A stretch of DNA of 6,125 bases from an uncultured Oscillospiraceae bacterium (GTDB lineage Bacteria; Bacillota; Clostridia; Oscillospirales; Acutalibacteraceae), in contig UQNI01000079.1 in assembly GCA_900542375.1 (NCBI GenBank), forward strand, positions 1-6,125, given 5' to 3'. Positions 1 through 6,109 of this stretch are shown piece after piece. The notes beneath the pieces were generated by a model. That model was given only the letters and a program-made list of their open reading frames with translations. It was not told the origin of the DNA and ran no database searches. Each line of letters begins with the position of its first letter. The stretch's first letter is position 1. The position numbers and the translations under genes are program-made.

Positions 1-2
1 CT

Positions 3-104
3 CCTTCTTTCCCATCTGTTCAGGAACTTCAGGAAGCTATGAATGTGTTTTGTATTGCAACTAAGTTAGCAGCTTTGGAATTATTATTAGCTTCTAAATT
101 ATAA
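3..104 (+). CDS. C-terminal end of an unidentified protein (partial, cut by window edge)
   Basis: An open frame enters from the left edge and runs 33 codons to a TAA. The peptide includes VQELQEAMNVF and ends in LAALELLLASKL. It looks like one or two amphipathic, Ala/Leu-rich helices, with codon choice (GAA, TTA, GCT, AAA) like the genes further right. The other two plus frames close within 63 bases. A strong intrinsic terminator starts 11 bases after the stop, which is what the end of a real gene should look like. I do not recognise the family from this tail and assign no function. It is separated from ppx by a terminator and more than 900 bases, so it is not part of that operon. Confidence 0.55.
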   Translation, partial: PSFPSVQELQEAMNVFCIATKLAALELLLASKL

Positions 105-115
105 ATACTATCAAT

Positions 116-147
116 AAAAAAGAGCAAGATAAATCTTGCTCTTTTTT
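116..147 (+). terminator. Intrinsic terminator, nearly symmetrical and probably bidirectional
   Basis: Positions 116-130 and 133-147 are perfect reverse complements (15 bp), with only AA between them. The GC-containing core is GAGCAAGAT/ATCTTGCTC, flanked by A6 on the left and T6 on the right. On the plus strand it ends the partial gene at the left edge. Because the flanks are A-run and T-run, the same hairpin would also stop minus-strand transcription arriving from the 150-400 region. Confidence 0.9.
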
Positions 148-400
148 ATTTTGCGAAATTCGATTGTAATGGACTCCCAACAGCATGTCAAACTGTCCCA
201 AAGCAGCCTTCATTGGTATTTCTCCCGCCAAAGCGAAATTTTCGTTCATCCTTAAGAACCTGACCAAAGTACCAGAAATGGTTTCCACCATTTTTTACTT
301 TGCAAAAAGCTCCTCTCGAGTCACTCCACTTCTTTTCCCTTCCTTCAATATTCTCTTTTGTTCTTCTCAGAAACTGTTAAGAGAGACAATCATACATATT
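148..400 (-). other. Minus-strand gene remnant or structured RNA ending at the shared terminator
   Basis: No intact gene is present, but the minus strand looks non-random. Frame A (376 to 188) has no ATG and reads, in part, KNGGNHFWYFGQVLKDERKF and FGGRNTNEGCFGTV before a TGA placed 40 bases before the shared terminator. Frame B (366 to 94) contains TREELFAK, an in-frame TAA (297-295), then MVETISGTLVRF and PMKAALGQFDMLLG; it reads on through the terminator. A frame change near 297 would join the two good halves, as expected of a decayed gene. RNA structure is the alternative: a 7-bp hairpin with GGAA loop (293-276), a 5-bp TGGTA/TACCA helix (274-270 with 218-214), ATTTC/GAAAT (239-235 with 222-218, sharing base 218 with the helix before it), GACAG/CTGTT (197-193 with 183-179), then the terminator. 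I recognise neither a protein nor an RNA family. Confidence 0.35.
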
Positions 401-940
401 ATCTTATTCACTCCGATTCTCCATATACGCCAATGTCTTTCCTTATTTTTATAGTTCTTTCATTTAGTATCTACTGTTCAATACATAACTGTAATCTCAT
501 TGGCAAAAATTTTGTTCTTTTACGTCATACATTTATATCCGATATCTATTTTATATGGATTTACGTTTACTGCTCTATCAGACACCTCTTATTTCTTTCA
601 TTGTCCCGGTATTTTTGTATTCATCATAATGTAAACAGAAACATTTGTAAACGTGATACTATCTATCCATTTTAAATTACTGATTTATAAATGAAAATGC
701 ATGATTCCAAAAAATATATCACATTGCTGTATCCCATCTTCATTGATGCAGATACAACCGATATTCTCTGTTCAACAACAGTAAAATTCAGCTAGAACAA
801 TCTATTTATTTTAAATAACCAATCACAATGATAGATGCAAATTTCTATTTTGCTATCCGCTCTTATGGACAAATGTCATGATATGCAGCAATATGACCTT
901 CACTACTATTGTTAGAAGTATGTTAAAAAACGAATTGTTT
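401..940. other. Long AT-rich stretch with no gene or RNA that I can support
   Basis: Open frames here are short, lack convincing ribosome-binding sites and encode hydrophobic, Ser/Phe/Ile/Cys-rich peptides, as pyrimidine-rich AT DNA does by chance. From about 300 to 660 the plus strand is visibly rich in C and T, so the minus strand is purine-rich, the bias expected of a minus-strand coding sequence. The minus frames are broken by many stops. Only small symmetric elements are visible, for example TTATTT-T-AAATAA at 806-818. I see no tRNA, CRISPR array, insertion sequence ends or recognisable riboswitch core. Confidence 0.6.
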
Positions 941-962
941 CTTTAAATTTCTATGAAATATG

Positions 963-991
963 TTGATAGAGAAAAATAGCTTTGTTATAAT
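963..991 (+). promoter_or_regulatory. Sigma-A type promoter of the ppx-ppk-pfkA operon
   Basis: The -35 element is TTGATA (963-968, five of six consensus bases), the spacer is exactly 17 bases, and the -10 element is a perfect TATAAT (986-991). Transcription would start near 998, giving a short leader of about 30 bases that leaves little room for a riboswitch. A small inverted repeat, ATTTC-TAT-GAAAT (947-959), sits just before the -35 element. No other promoter of this quality lies between here and the end of pfkA. Confidence 0.85.
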
Positions 992-1012
992 AAACAGTAA
1001 GAAATTGTTAAA

Positions 1013-1021
1013 AAGGCGGTG
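1013..1021 (+). promoter_or_regulatory. Ribosome-binding site of ppx
   Basis: AAGGCGGTG matches the AAGGAGGTG anti-16S consensus at eight of nine positions and lies 8 bases before the ATG at 1030. This fixes the ppx start and predicts efficient translation. Confidence 0.85.
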
Positions 1022-1029
1022 CAACCATC

Positions 1030-2616
1030 ATGCCCAAACACAAAGGCGGTAAAGTAGCTGCAGTAATAGACATTGGCTCCAGCGATGTGAAAATGCAAAT
1101 TTCACAGGTAAGAAATAAAGAAATTATACCGCTGAACACATTAGAATATCCTCTTAAACTGGGACATGAAGTGTTTAACTACGGCAAAATCAGTTTTGAA
1201 TGTTTACGCGAACTTTCCCACATTTTAACCGGCTACTCCAATGTAATGAAGGAATATGGTGTAGACCAATATAAAGTAGTCGGCACTACTGCATTGCGGG
1301 AAGCACAAAATAAGGAATTCATTCAAGATCAGCTTTTGATTCAAAACGATATGATTGTTGAAATTTATGATGATAATCAGGAAAAATCTCTTATTTACTC
1401 TGCAATCACAAAAGCATTAAAACATATGGAACTATTCTCAACTCAATCAAATCTGAAAGAGCAAGCAAAACAGCCTGAAAATATGCTGCTGTCCTATATT
1501 GGTACCGGTTCCATCGGTATTTCATTATATAATGGGAAACATATTTTCTTCACCCAAAATATTTCTACCGGTTCTCTAAAACTGCATGATGTGCTAAGTG
1601 GTGTACAAGAATATACAGATGACTTTGCAATTGTGGTAGATGAATATTTGGATTCTATCTTTAATCGCATTCAAATGCCGGTTCCCTACCAACAAGTCAA
1701 CGGCTTAGTATTAACGGGAAACGAAATGCAGCGGATTGCAAAACTGTGCAATGCCGAACCCATTGATGGAAATTATGTCATTAAATCTAAAACTTTAACC
1801 AATTTATATCAAACCATCCGTTTAATGCCGCTGGAAAAAATAGCGTTAAAATTCGACTTAACCGAAGAGGTAGCCGAAATGTTCTATTCTTCTCTGGCTA
1901 TTTATGCAAAGCTTTTGAAATTTACGGAAGCCGACTATGTTTTTGCCCCAAAAGTAGATTTATGGGATACCCTAATTGAACAAATGTTGGTACAAAAACG
2001 TGCTCTAAATGAAGTTGTGGAAACACGTGAACATGCATTGGCTTGTGCAAAAACAGTTGCTGACCGCTATCGCTGCAACTATGAACATGCCAACTTTCTT
2101 ATGGAAACAGCATGCATGATTTTTGATAAAATTAAAACTCTGCACGGTTTGAATCCAAGTTATAAACTACTGCTGGAAATTGCAGCAATTTTACATGACT
2201 GCGGCTATTTTATCAATTCAAAGCATCACCTTAATAGCAATGTTGATATTGTGAAATATACAGATATTTACGGATTAACAGATAAAACCACATTAATAAC
2301 AGCGTATATTTCCCGATTTGCAGAAAGTGAAACACCAAATTACAGAGATGCAGAATTCGCCTCTTTAAAAGGAAGCGAAAAAATCATTGCATTAAAGTTG
2401 GCCGCTATTTTTCGTCTGGCAAATTCTTTGGATAAATCTCAAAAGCAAAAATTACAATCCGTTAAGGTGAGACTGGACGAAGATAAATTCATCATTACCG
2501 CTAAAAGCGACAGCAATACCAGATTAGAGCACTGGGCATTTGAAAAATGTTCCGCTTTCTTTCAAGAAGTATTTGGTGTTCAGCCGGTTTTAACCGTAAA
2601 ATCAAGTTTGATATAA
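1030..2616 (+). CDS. ppx: Ppx/GppA-family phosphatase with C-terminal HD domain (exopolyphosphatase-like)
   Basis: 528 residues, close to the usual length of long-form exopolyphosphatases. Family members remove terminal phosphates from polyphosphate or hydrolyse pppGpp; the protein has no signal peptide and should be cytoplasmic. The N-terminal half is the ASKHA fold: phosphate loop 1 VIDIGSSDVK (12-21), the conserved GTTALREAQN segment (85-94), then loop 2 at 156-164. Loop 2 reads YIGTGSIGI where the family normally has DIGGGSTEL, so the usual Asp and Glu are replaced by Tyr156 and Gly163. The C-terminal third is an HD-type helical domain with H335, HD at 389-390, HH at 399-400 and RLANSLD at 462-468. 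It is first in an operon with ppk, which supports a role in polyphosphate metabolism. Hydrolytic activity is less certain than family membership; a polyphosphate or nucleotide sensor is an alternative. Confidence 0.88.
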   Translation: MPKHKGGKVAAVIDIGSSDVKMQISQVRNKEIIPLNTLEYPLKLGHEVFNYGKISFECLRELSHILTGYSNVMKEYGVDQYKVVGTTALREAQNKEFIQDQLLIQNDMIVEIYDDNQEKSLIYSAITKALKHMELFSTQSNLKEQAKQPENMLLSYIGTGSIGISLYNGKHIFFTQNISTGSLKLHDVLSGVQEYTDDFAIVVDEYLDSIFNRIQMPVPYQQVNGLVLTGNEMQRIAKLCNAEPIDGNYVIKSKTLTNLYQTIRLMPLEKIALKFDLTEEVAEMFYSSLAIYAKLLKFTEADYVFAPKVDLWDTLIEQMLVQKRALNEVVETREHALACAKTVADRYRCNYEHANFLMETACMIFDKIKTLHGLNPSYKLLLEIAAILHDCGYFINSKHHLNSNVDIVKYTDIYGLTDKTTLITAYISRFAESETPNYRDAEFASLKGSEKIIALKLAAIFRLANSLDKSQKQKLQSVKVRLDEDKFIITAKSDSNTRLEHWAFEKCSAFFQEVFGVQPVLTVKSSLI

Positions 2617-2617
2617 C

Positions 2618-2627
2618 AAAGGAAAGG
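2618..2627 (+). promoter_or_regulatory. Probable ribosome-binding site deciding the ppk start
   Basis: AAAGGAAAGG lies directly after the ppx stop and is the only purine-rich, SD-like run before the ATG at 2643. The spacing of 15 bases is longer than ideal, so ppk may also rely on translational coupling with ppx. The frame extends upstream to an ATG at 2547, but that start overlaps ppx by 70 bases, has no SD-like sequence, and would add a 32-residue tail not expected in the family. Confidence 0.6.
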
Positions 2628-2642
2628 TCGTGCAAGATACTC

Positions 2643-4760
2643 ATGAGCAATGAAACAAAAATGCCTTATATCAACCGTGAACTCAGCTGGATGGATTTTA
2701 ACAGCCGTGTTCTGGAAGAGGCTTTGGAAAAAGAAAATCCTATCATGGAGCGCGTCCGTTTTCTTGGTATCAGCGCTTCTAACCTAGACGAATTTTTTAT
2801 GGTACGCGTTGCAGGTGTAAAAGCACAAATTATTTCAGGCTATCAAAGTGCTGATGCTTCCGGATTAACTCCTACAGCTTTATTTGCCCAATTGCAAGAA
2901 AAAATTCATAAATTTGTGGAAAAACAATATTCTTGCTGCCAACGTTCTGTCATACCGGCCCTTAAAAAACAAGGTATTGTCTTTTTAACTCCAAATGAAA
3001 TGAATAAAAAACAACAAAAGTATATTTCTGACTATTTTGACAAAGTACTGTTCCCCGTTTTAACACCGCTGGCAGTAGATGAAAGCCGTCCTTTCCCTTT
3101 GCTGGCCAATAAAAGTCTAAATATTGCGGTACGTTTAAAAGGTGAAGATGAAGAATCCTGCTTTGCTTTGGTACAAGTACCATCCATTCTGTCGCGTTTT
3201 TTAGAACTGCCCAGCGATGAAGGAAGAGCGTTCGTGCTGCTTGAAAATATCATTATCTACAAAATTGAAGAATTGTTTGAGCTGCACAGCATTGAAGCAT
3301 GTACTCCTTTCCGTCTCACCCGTAACTCCGATTTGGATATTGACGAAGAAGCGGAAGATTTATTGCTTGAAATTGAAAAATCTATTAAGAAAAGAAAACG
3401 CGGACGTCCTGTTCGTTTGGAAATTGCACATAAATGTGATAAGCAAACCCGCCATTTTTTAATAGAAACATTGAAAGTGAAAGATACAGACATTTATTCC
3501 ATTCAGGGTCCTATTGACCTTACGTTCTTTACCAAATTTGCCGGTTTAAATGGTTGTGAACAGCTTTGTTTCGAGCCAATTACACCTGTTTATCCCCCTG
3601 CTGATTTCTTTGAGCATAAAAATGTGTTTGATGCTATCAAAGAAAAGGACCGTATGCTGCATCACCCTTATGAAAGTTTTAAATGTGTTGTAGATTTTGT
3701 TCGCCAAGCTGCGGAAGATGAAAATGTGCTGGCTATTAAGCAAACATTATATCGTGTCAGCGGTAATTCTCCTATTGTTGCAGCATTAATTAAAGCGGCT
3801 GAGAACGGAAAACAAGTAACCGTTTTGGTAGAGCTAAAAGCACGATTTGATGAAGAAAATAATATCCTTTGGGCAAAAAAATTAGAAGAAGCAGGCTGCC
3901 ATGTTATATATGGTTTGGTAGGATTAAAAACACACTGTAAAATTCTTTTGGTCGTACGCAGAGAAGAAGATGGAATCCGCCGTTATGTACACATGGGTAC
4001 AGGAAACTATAACGATTCAACCGCAAAAATTTATACGGATATTAGTTTATTTACCTGCAAAGAGCCGTATGGTATGGACGCTTCTTCCCTTTTTAACGTA
4101 TTAACAGGATACTCCCGTCCTCCGGAATACAATAAATTTGCAGTTGCACCACATGGATTACGCAGTTTTTTTGTTCAAATGATTGAAAGAGAAATAGAAA
4201 ACTCGAAAAAAGGTCTTCCAAGTGGTATAATAGTAAAAGTAAACTCTTTGGTTGACCCTGAAATGATTGAATTGATGTATAAAGCATCTCAAAACGGAGT
4301 AAACGTACAGCTGATTGTACGCGGGATTTGCTGTTTGATTCCCGGAATTCCGGGAATCAGTGAAAATATCAGTGTACACAGTATAGTTGGTCAATTGCTG
4401 GAACACAGCCGTATTTTTCAATTTGAAAATGCAGGTAATCCTAAAATTTATATGGGCAGTGCAGACTGGATGCAGCGTAATCTGGATCACCGCGTAGAAT
4501 TGGTATTTCCAATTGAAGACCCTGACCTGCAAAAACGTGCATTTGATATTGTACAAACCATGCTCAACGATACAATTAATACAAGATTACTGCAAAATGA
4601 TACGACTTATATTGAAATTGATAAACGCAGCAAAGCTCCGTTTAACTCTCAATATGAGTTTAGCGTGTATGCCAAAGAAGCAGTGGCCAAACTGGAAGCT
4701 TTGGATGAAAGCAAACCATATACGCCAATCAGAAGGGCTGATTTAGAAAAAATGAAATAA
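2643..4760 (+). CDS. ppk: Polyphosphate kinase 1 (Ppk1)
   Basis: 705 residues from the ATG at 2643, the usual Ppk1 length. The enzyme reversibly transfers the gamma-phosphate of ATP to a growing polyphosphate chain through a phosphohistidine. The N-terminal domain opens with YINRELSWMDFN (9-20), followed by ASNLDEFFMVRV (45-56). The head domain carries TRNSDLD (226-232) and the basic IKKRKRGRPVRLEI stretch (248-261). The two phospholipase-D-like catalytic domains show HHPYESF (340-346), IKQTLYRVSGNSPI (365-378), ARFDEENN (400-407), GLKTHCKILL with the autophosphorylated histidine H431, HMGTGNYND (450-458), RGICCLIPGIPG (560-571), LEHSRIF with the second catalytic histidine H588, and ADWMQRNLDHRVE (607-619). 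All key residues are present, so it should be active. It begins 26 bases after ppx and ends 14 before pfkA. Confidence 0.97.
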   Translation: MSNETKMPYINRELSWMDFNSRVLEEALEKENPIMERVRFLGISASNLDEFFMVRVAGVKAQIISGYQSADASGLTPTALFAQLQEKIHKFVEKQYSCCQRSVIPALKKQGIVFLTPNEMNKKQQKYISDYFDKVLFPVLTPLAVDESRPFPLLANKSLNIAVRLKGEDEESCFALVQVPSILSRFLELPSDEGRAFVLLENIIIYKIEELFELHSIEACTPFRLTRNSDLDIDEEAEDLLLEIEKSIKKRKRGRPVRLEIAHKCDKQTRHFLIETLKVKDTDIYSIQGPIDLTFFTKFAGLNGCEQLCFEPITPVYPPADFFEHKNVFDAIKEKDRMLHHPYESFKCVVDFVRQAAEDENVLAIKQTLYRVSGNSPIVAALIKAAENGKQVTVLVELKARFDEENNILWAKKLEEAGCHVIYGLVGLKTHCKILLVVRREEDGIRRYVHMGTGNYNDSTAKIYTDISLFTCKEPYGMDASSLFNVLTGYSRPPEYNKFAVAPHGLRSFFVQMIEREIENSKKGLPSGIIVKVNSLVDPEMIELMYKASQNGVNVQLIVRGICCLIPGIPGISENISVHSIVGQLLEHSRIFQFENAGNPKIYMGSADWMQRNLDHRVELVFPIEDPDLQKRAFDIVQTMLNDTINTRLLQNDTTYIEIDKRSKAPFNSQYEFSVYAKEAVAKLEALDESKPYTPIRRADLEKMK
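4336..4359. repeat. 24-base perfect palindrome inside ppk
   Basis: The sequence is its own reverse complement over 24 bases, with core CCCGGAATTCCGGG (4341-4354) and outer arms TGATT/AATCA. It encodes the conserved LIPGIPGIS segment of Ppk1. The repeated Ile-Pro-Gly codons explain part of the symmetry but do not require exact reverse complementarity. The RNA could form a hairpin of about 10 bp here in the middle of the coding sequence. Confidence 0.9.
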
Positions 4761-4766
4761 AGAAGG
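4761..4766 (+). promoter_or_regulatory. Ribosome-binding site of pfkA
   Basis: AGAAGG lies between the ppk stop and the pfkA ATG, 8 bases before the start. It occupies nearly all of the 14-base gap, so pfkA has no room for its own promoter there and is most likely read from the ppx promoter. Confidence 0.8.
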
Positions 4767-4774
4767 TATCGACC

Positions 4775-5851
4775 ATGAAAAGAATTGGTATTTTGACAAG
4801 TGGAGGCGATTGCCAAGGCTTGAACGCAGCGATTCGCGGTGTTGGCAAAACATTCTGTGAATTATTAGGCGATAAAGTAAAAATCTTTGGCATTCAAGAC
4901 GGTTATAAAGGTTTGATTGAAGGAAATTATATTCCGATGAAGCAAATGGATTTCTCAGGAATCCTAACACTGGGTGGTACCATTTTGGGAACTTCCCGTC
5001 AACCGTTTAAACAAATGCGCGTACTGGATGAAAACAATATAGACAAAGTAACCAAGATGAAAGAAACTTATAAAAAAATGAAGTTAGATTGTCTTGTGAT
5101 TCTTGGAGGCAACGGTACGCATAAAACAGCAAATCTGCTCAGTGAAGAGGGGCTAAATATCATTACGCTCCCAAAAACCATTGACAATGATTTGTGGGGC
5201 ACAGAAATGACCTTTGGCTTTAACAGCGCAGTTGAAATTGCAACAAATGTAATTGACTGTATCCACACGACTGCTACTTCTCATGGTCGCGTATTTATTG
5301 TAGAGATTATGGGACATAAAGTTGGCTGGCTTACCTTATATGCCGGTATTGCAGGCGGTGCTGATGTGATTTTGCTGCCGGAAATTCCCTACGATATCAA
5401 TAAAGTAGTAGACAGTCTATACTTAAGAACCGGTCAAGGAAAACGTTTTTGTATTTTAGCAGTTGCGGAAGGCGCTCTTTCCAAAAAAGAAGCAGAAATG
5501 TCCAAAAAGGAATTCAAAGCCAGTCGTGCAAATATGTCTTTCCCTTCTGTCTCCTATCGCGTAGCACATGAAATTGTAGAATTGACAGGACGCGAAGTTC
5601 GTGTAACAGTCCCCGGACATTTTCAGCGCGGAGGCGGTCCTTGTCCTTACGACCGTTTACTTGCAACTCGTTTTGGTACTGCTGCCGTTCGTTTAATTGA
5701 AGAAGGTAATTTTGGAAATATGGTAGCGTTGCAAAACGGAAATATTGTTGCCGTACCGCTTAGTGAAGTAGCAGGCAAATTAAAATATGTTCCAAAAGAT
5801 AGTAATATCATTCAATCTGCACGTGATGTAGGTATTTGCTTTGGCGATTAA
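4775..5851 (+). CDS. pfkA: 6-phosphofructokinase, GGNGT / PKTIDND subtype
   Basis: 358 residues, longer than the roughly 320 of E. coli PfkA but normal for this clostridial branch. It phosphorylates fructose 6-phosphate to the 1,6-bisphosphate, the committed step of glycolysis, in the cytoplasm. Visible motifs are LTSGGDCQGLNAA (7-19), GTSR (72-75), GGNGTHK (111-117), PKTIDND (133-139) with catalytic D137, the substrate loop EIMGHKVGW (177-185), AEG (231-233) and the fructose-6-phosphate site GHFQRGGGPCPYDR (281-294) with H282 and R285. In the E. coli numbering that separates ATP from pyrophosphate enzymes, Gly at 104 is the ATP type (G114 here) and Lys at 124 is the pyrophosphate type (K134 here). 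The Mg-ATP Asp103 is Asn113. ATP is the likelier donor, but this is inference. It is last in the ppx-ppk operon. Confidence 0.93.
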   Translation: MKRIGILTSGGDCQGLNAAIRGVGKTFCELLGDKVKIFGIQDGYKGLIEGNYIPMKQMDFSGILTLGGTILGTSRQPFKQMRVLDENNIDKVTKMKETYKKMKLDCLVILGGNGTHKTANLLSEEGLNIITLPKTIDNDLWGTEMTFGFNSAVEIATNVIDCIHTTATSHGRVFIVEIMGHKVGWLTLYAGIAGGADVILLPEIPYDINKVVDSLYLRTGQGKRFCILAVAEGALSKKEAEMSKKEFKASRANMSFPSVSYRVAHEIVELTGREVRVTVPGHFQRGGGPCPYDRLLATRFGTAAVRLIEEGNFGNMVALQNGNIVAVPLSEVAGKLKYVPKDSNIIQSARDVGICFGD

Positions 5852-5905
5852 TACTTTTGTTACAAAGAGTGCATAAAAGAACACGCCATTTGCACATTTT
5901 CAAGC

Positions 5906-5952
5906 AAAAAGAATCAGTACAGAGACTAATACTCTGCACTGATTCTTTTTTT
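5906..5952 (+). terminator. Intrinsic terminator of the ppx-ppk-pfkA operon
   Basis: Left arm A5-GAATCAGT (5906-5918) pairs with ACTGATTC-T5 (5938-5950), and an inner CAGAG/CTCTG helix (5920-5924 with 5932-5936) continues past a single A/C mismatch to a 7-base loop. The stem is followed by T7 (5946-5952). It lies 54 bases after the pfkA stop. The A-run on the left means it could also act on minus-strand transcripts. Confidence 0.9.
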
Positions 5953-5972
5953 ATGATATCCTCTTCTTGCTA

Positions 5973-5984
5973 CCTTATATAAGG
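5973..5984. repeat. 12-base palindrome CCTTATATAAGG
   Basis: A perfect 12-base palindrome in the spacer after the operon terminator. CTA before it and TAG after it extend the symmetry past one unpaired A. It could be a small protein-binding site or a chance AT-rich palindrome; nothing nearby decides. Confidence 0.6.
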
Positions 5985-5988
5985 ATAG

Positions 5989-6011
5989 TTTGACAAACCT
6001 TGTTTGTTAAA
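5989..6011. repeat. Ten-base-pair hairpin without a T-run
   Basis: TTTGACAAAC (5989-5998) pairs with GTTTGTTAAA (6002-6011) across a 3-base loop, with one G-T wobble on the plus strand. There is no T-run on either side, so it is not a standard terminator. It may protect a processed 3' end, be a site for a dimeric regulator, or be fortuitous. Confidence 0.5.
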
Positions 6012-6070
6012 AAGAAATATGTCTTGTCCTCTTTTAACTCTCTCCTGTCAGAGGGCAGCCTAATATATCC

Positions 6071-6109
6071 AAAAAGGGCAAACTCCCGTATCGTACCGAG
6101 TTTGTCCTT
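6071..6109 (-). terminator. Minus-strand intrinsic terminator of a convergent gene beyond the window
   Basis: GGGCAAACTC (6076-6085) pairs with GAGTTTGTCC (6098-6107), with one G-T pair and a 12-base loop, and two further A-T pairs extend it to 6109. Read on the minus strand the stem is followed by TTTTT (6075-6071), the correct arrangement. On the plus strand no T-run follows. A minus-strand frame with a TAA at 6110-6108 enters from the right edge, but only five codons precede it, so no gene can be named. Confidence 0.75.

Noticed and set aside
185..454. Plus-strand frame of 89 codons
   Set aside because: There is no ribosome-binding site, the peptide is the product of pyrimidine-rich DNA, and it lies antisense to the more structured minus-strand region.
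358..675. Plus-strand frame of 105 codons, very hydrophobic, that could pass for a membrane protein
   Set aside because: Composition follows the C/T-rich DNA (Ile, Phe, Ser, Leu, Cys, His), there is no ribosome-binding site, and charged residues are not arranged as in real membrane proteins.
2547..2642. Upstream ATG at 2547 in the ppk frame, giving a 737-residue protein
   Set aside because: It overlaps ppx by 70 bases, has no ribosome-binding site, and adds 32 residues not typical of Ppk1. The ATG at 2643 puts the family's YINRELSW motif at residue 9, as expected.
3386..3427. RGRP in Ppk resembling an AT-hook DNA-binding motif
   Set aside because: The basic stretch before VRLEI is a regular part of the Ppk1 head domain; the match is incidental.
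4213..4230. TATAAT-like box inside ppk as an internal promoter for pfkA
   Set aside because: No acceptable -35 element sits 16-18 bases upstream, and the site is more than 500 bases before pfkA.
4158..4556. Minus-strand frame of 132 codons inside ppk
   Set aside because: It is antisense to the most conserved part of Ppk1 and has no family-like motif; a shadow frame.
5869..5895. GTGCA...TGCAC inverted repeat after pfkA
   Set aside because: Only 5 bp with a 17-base loop; too weak to call.
5990..6018. Perfect TTGACA as the -35 of a rightward promoter
   Set aside because: The position 17 bases on (6013-6018, AGAAAT) is a poor -10 element, no plus-strand gene follows in the window, and TTGACA is part of a hairpin arm.
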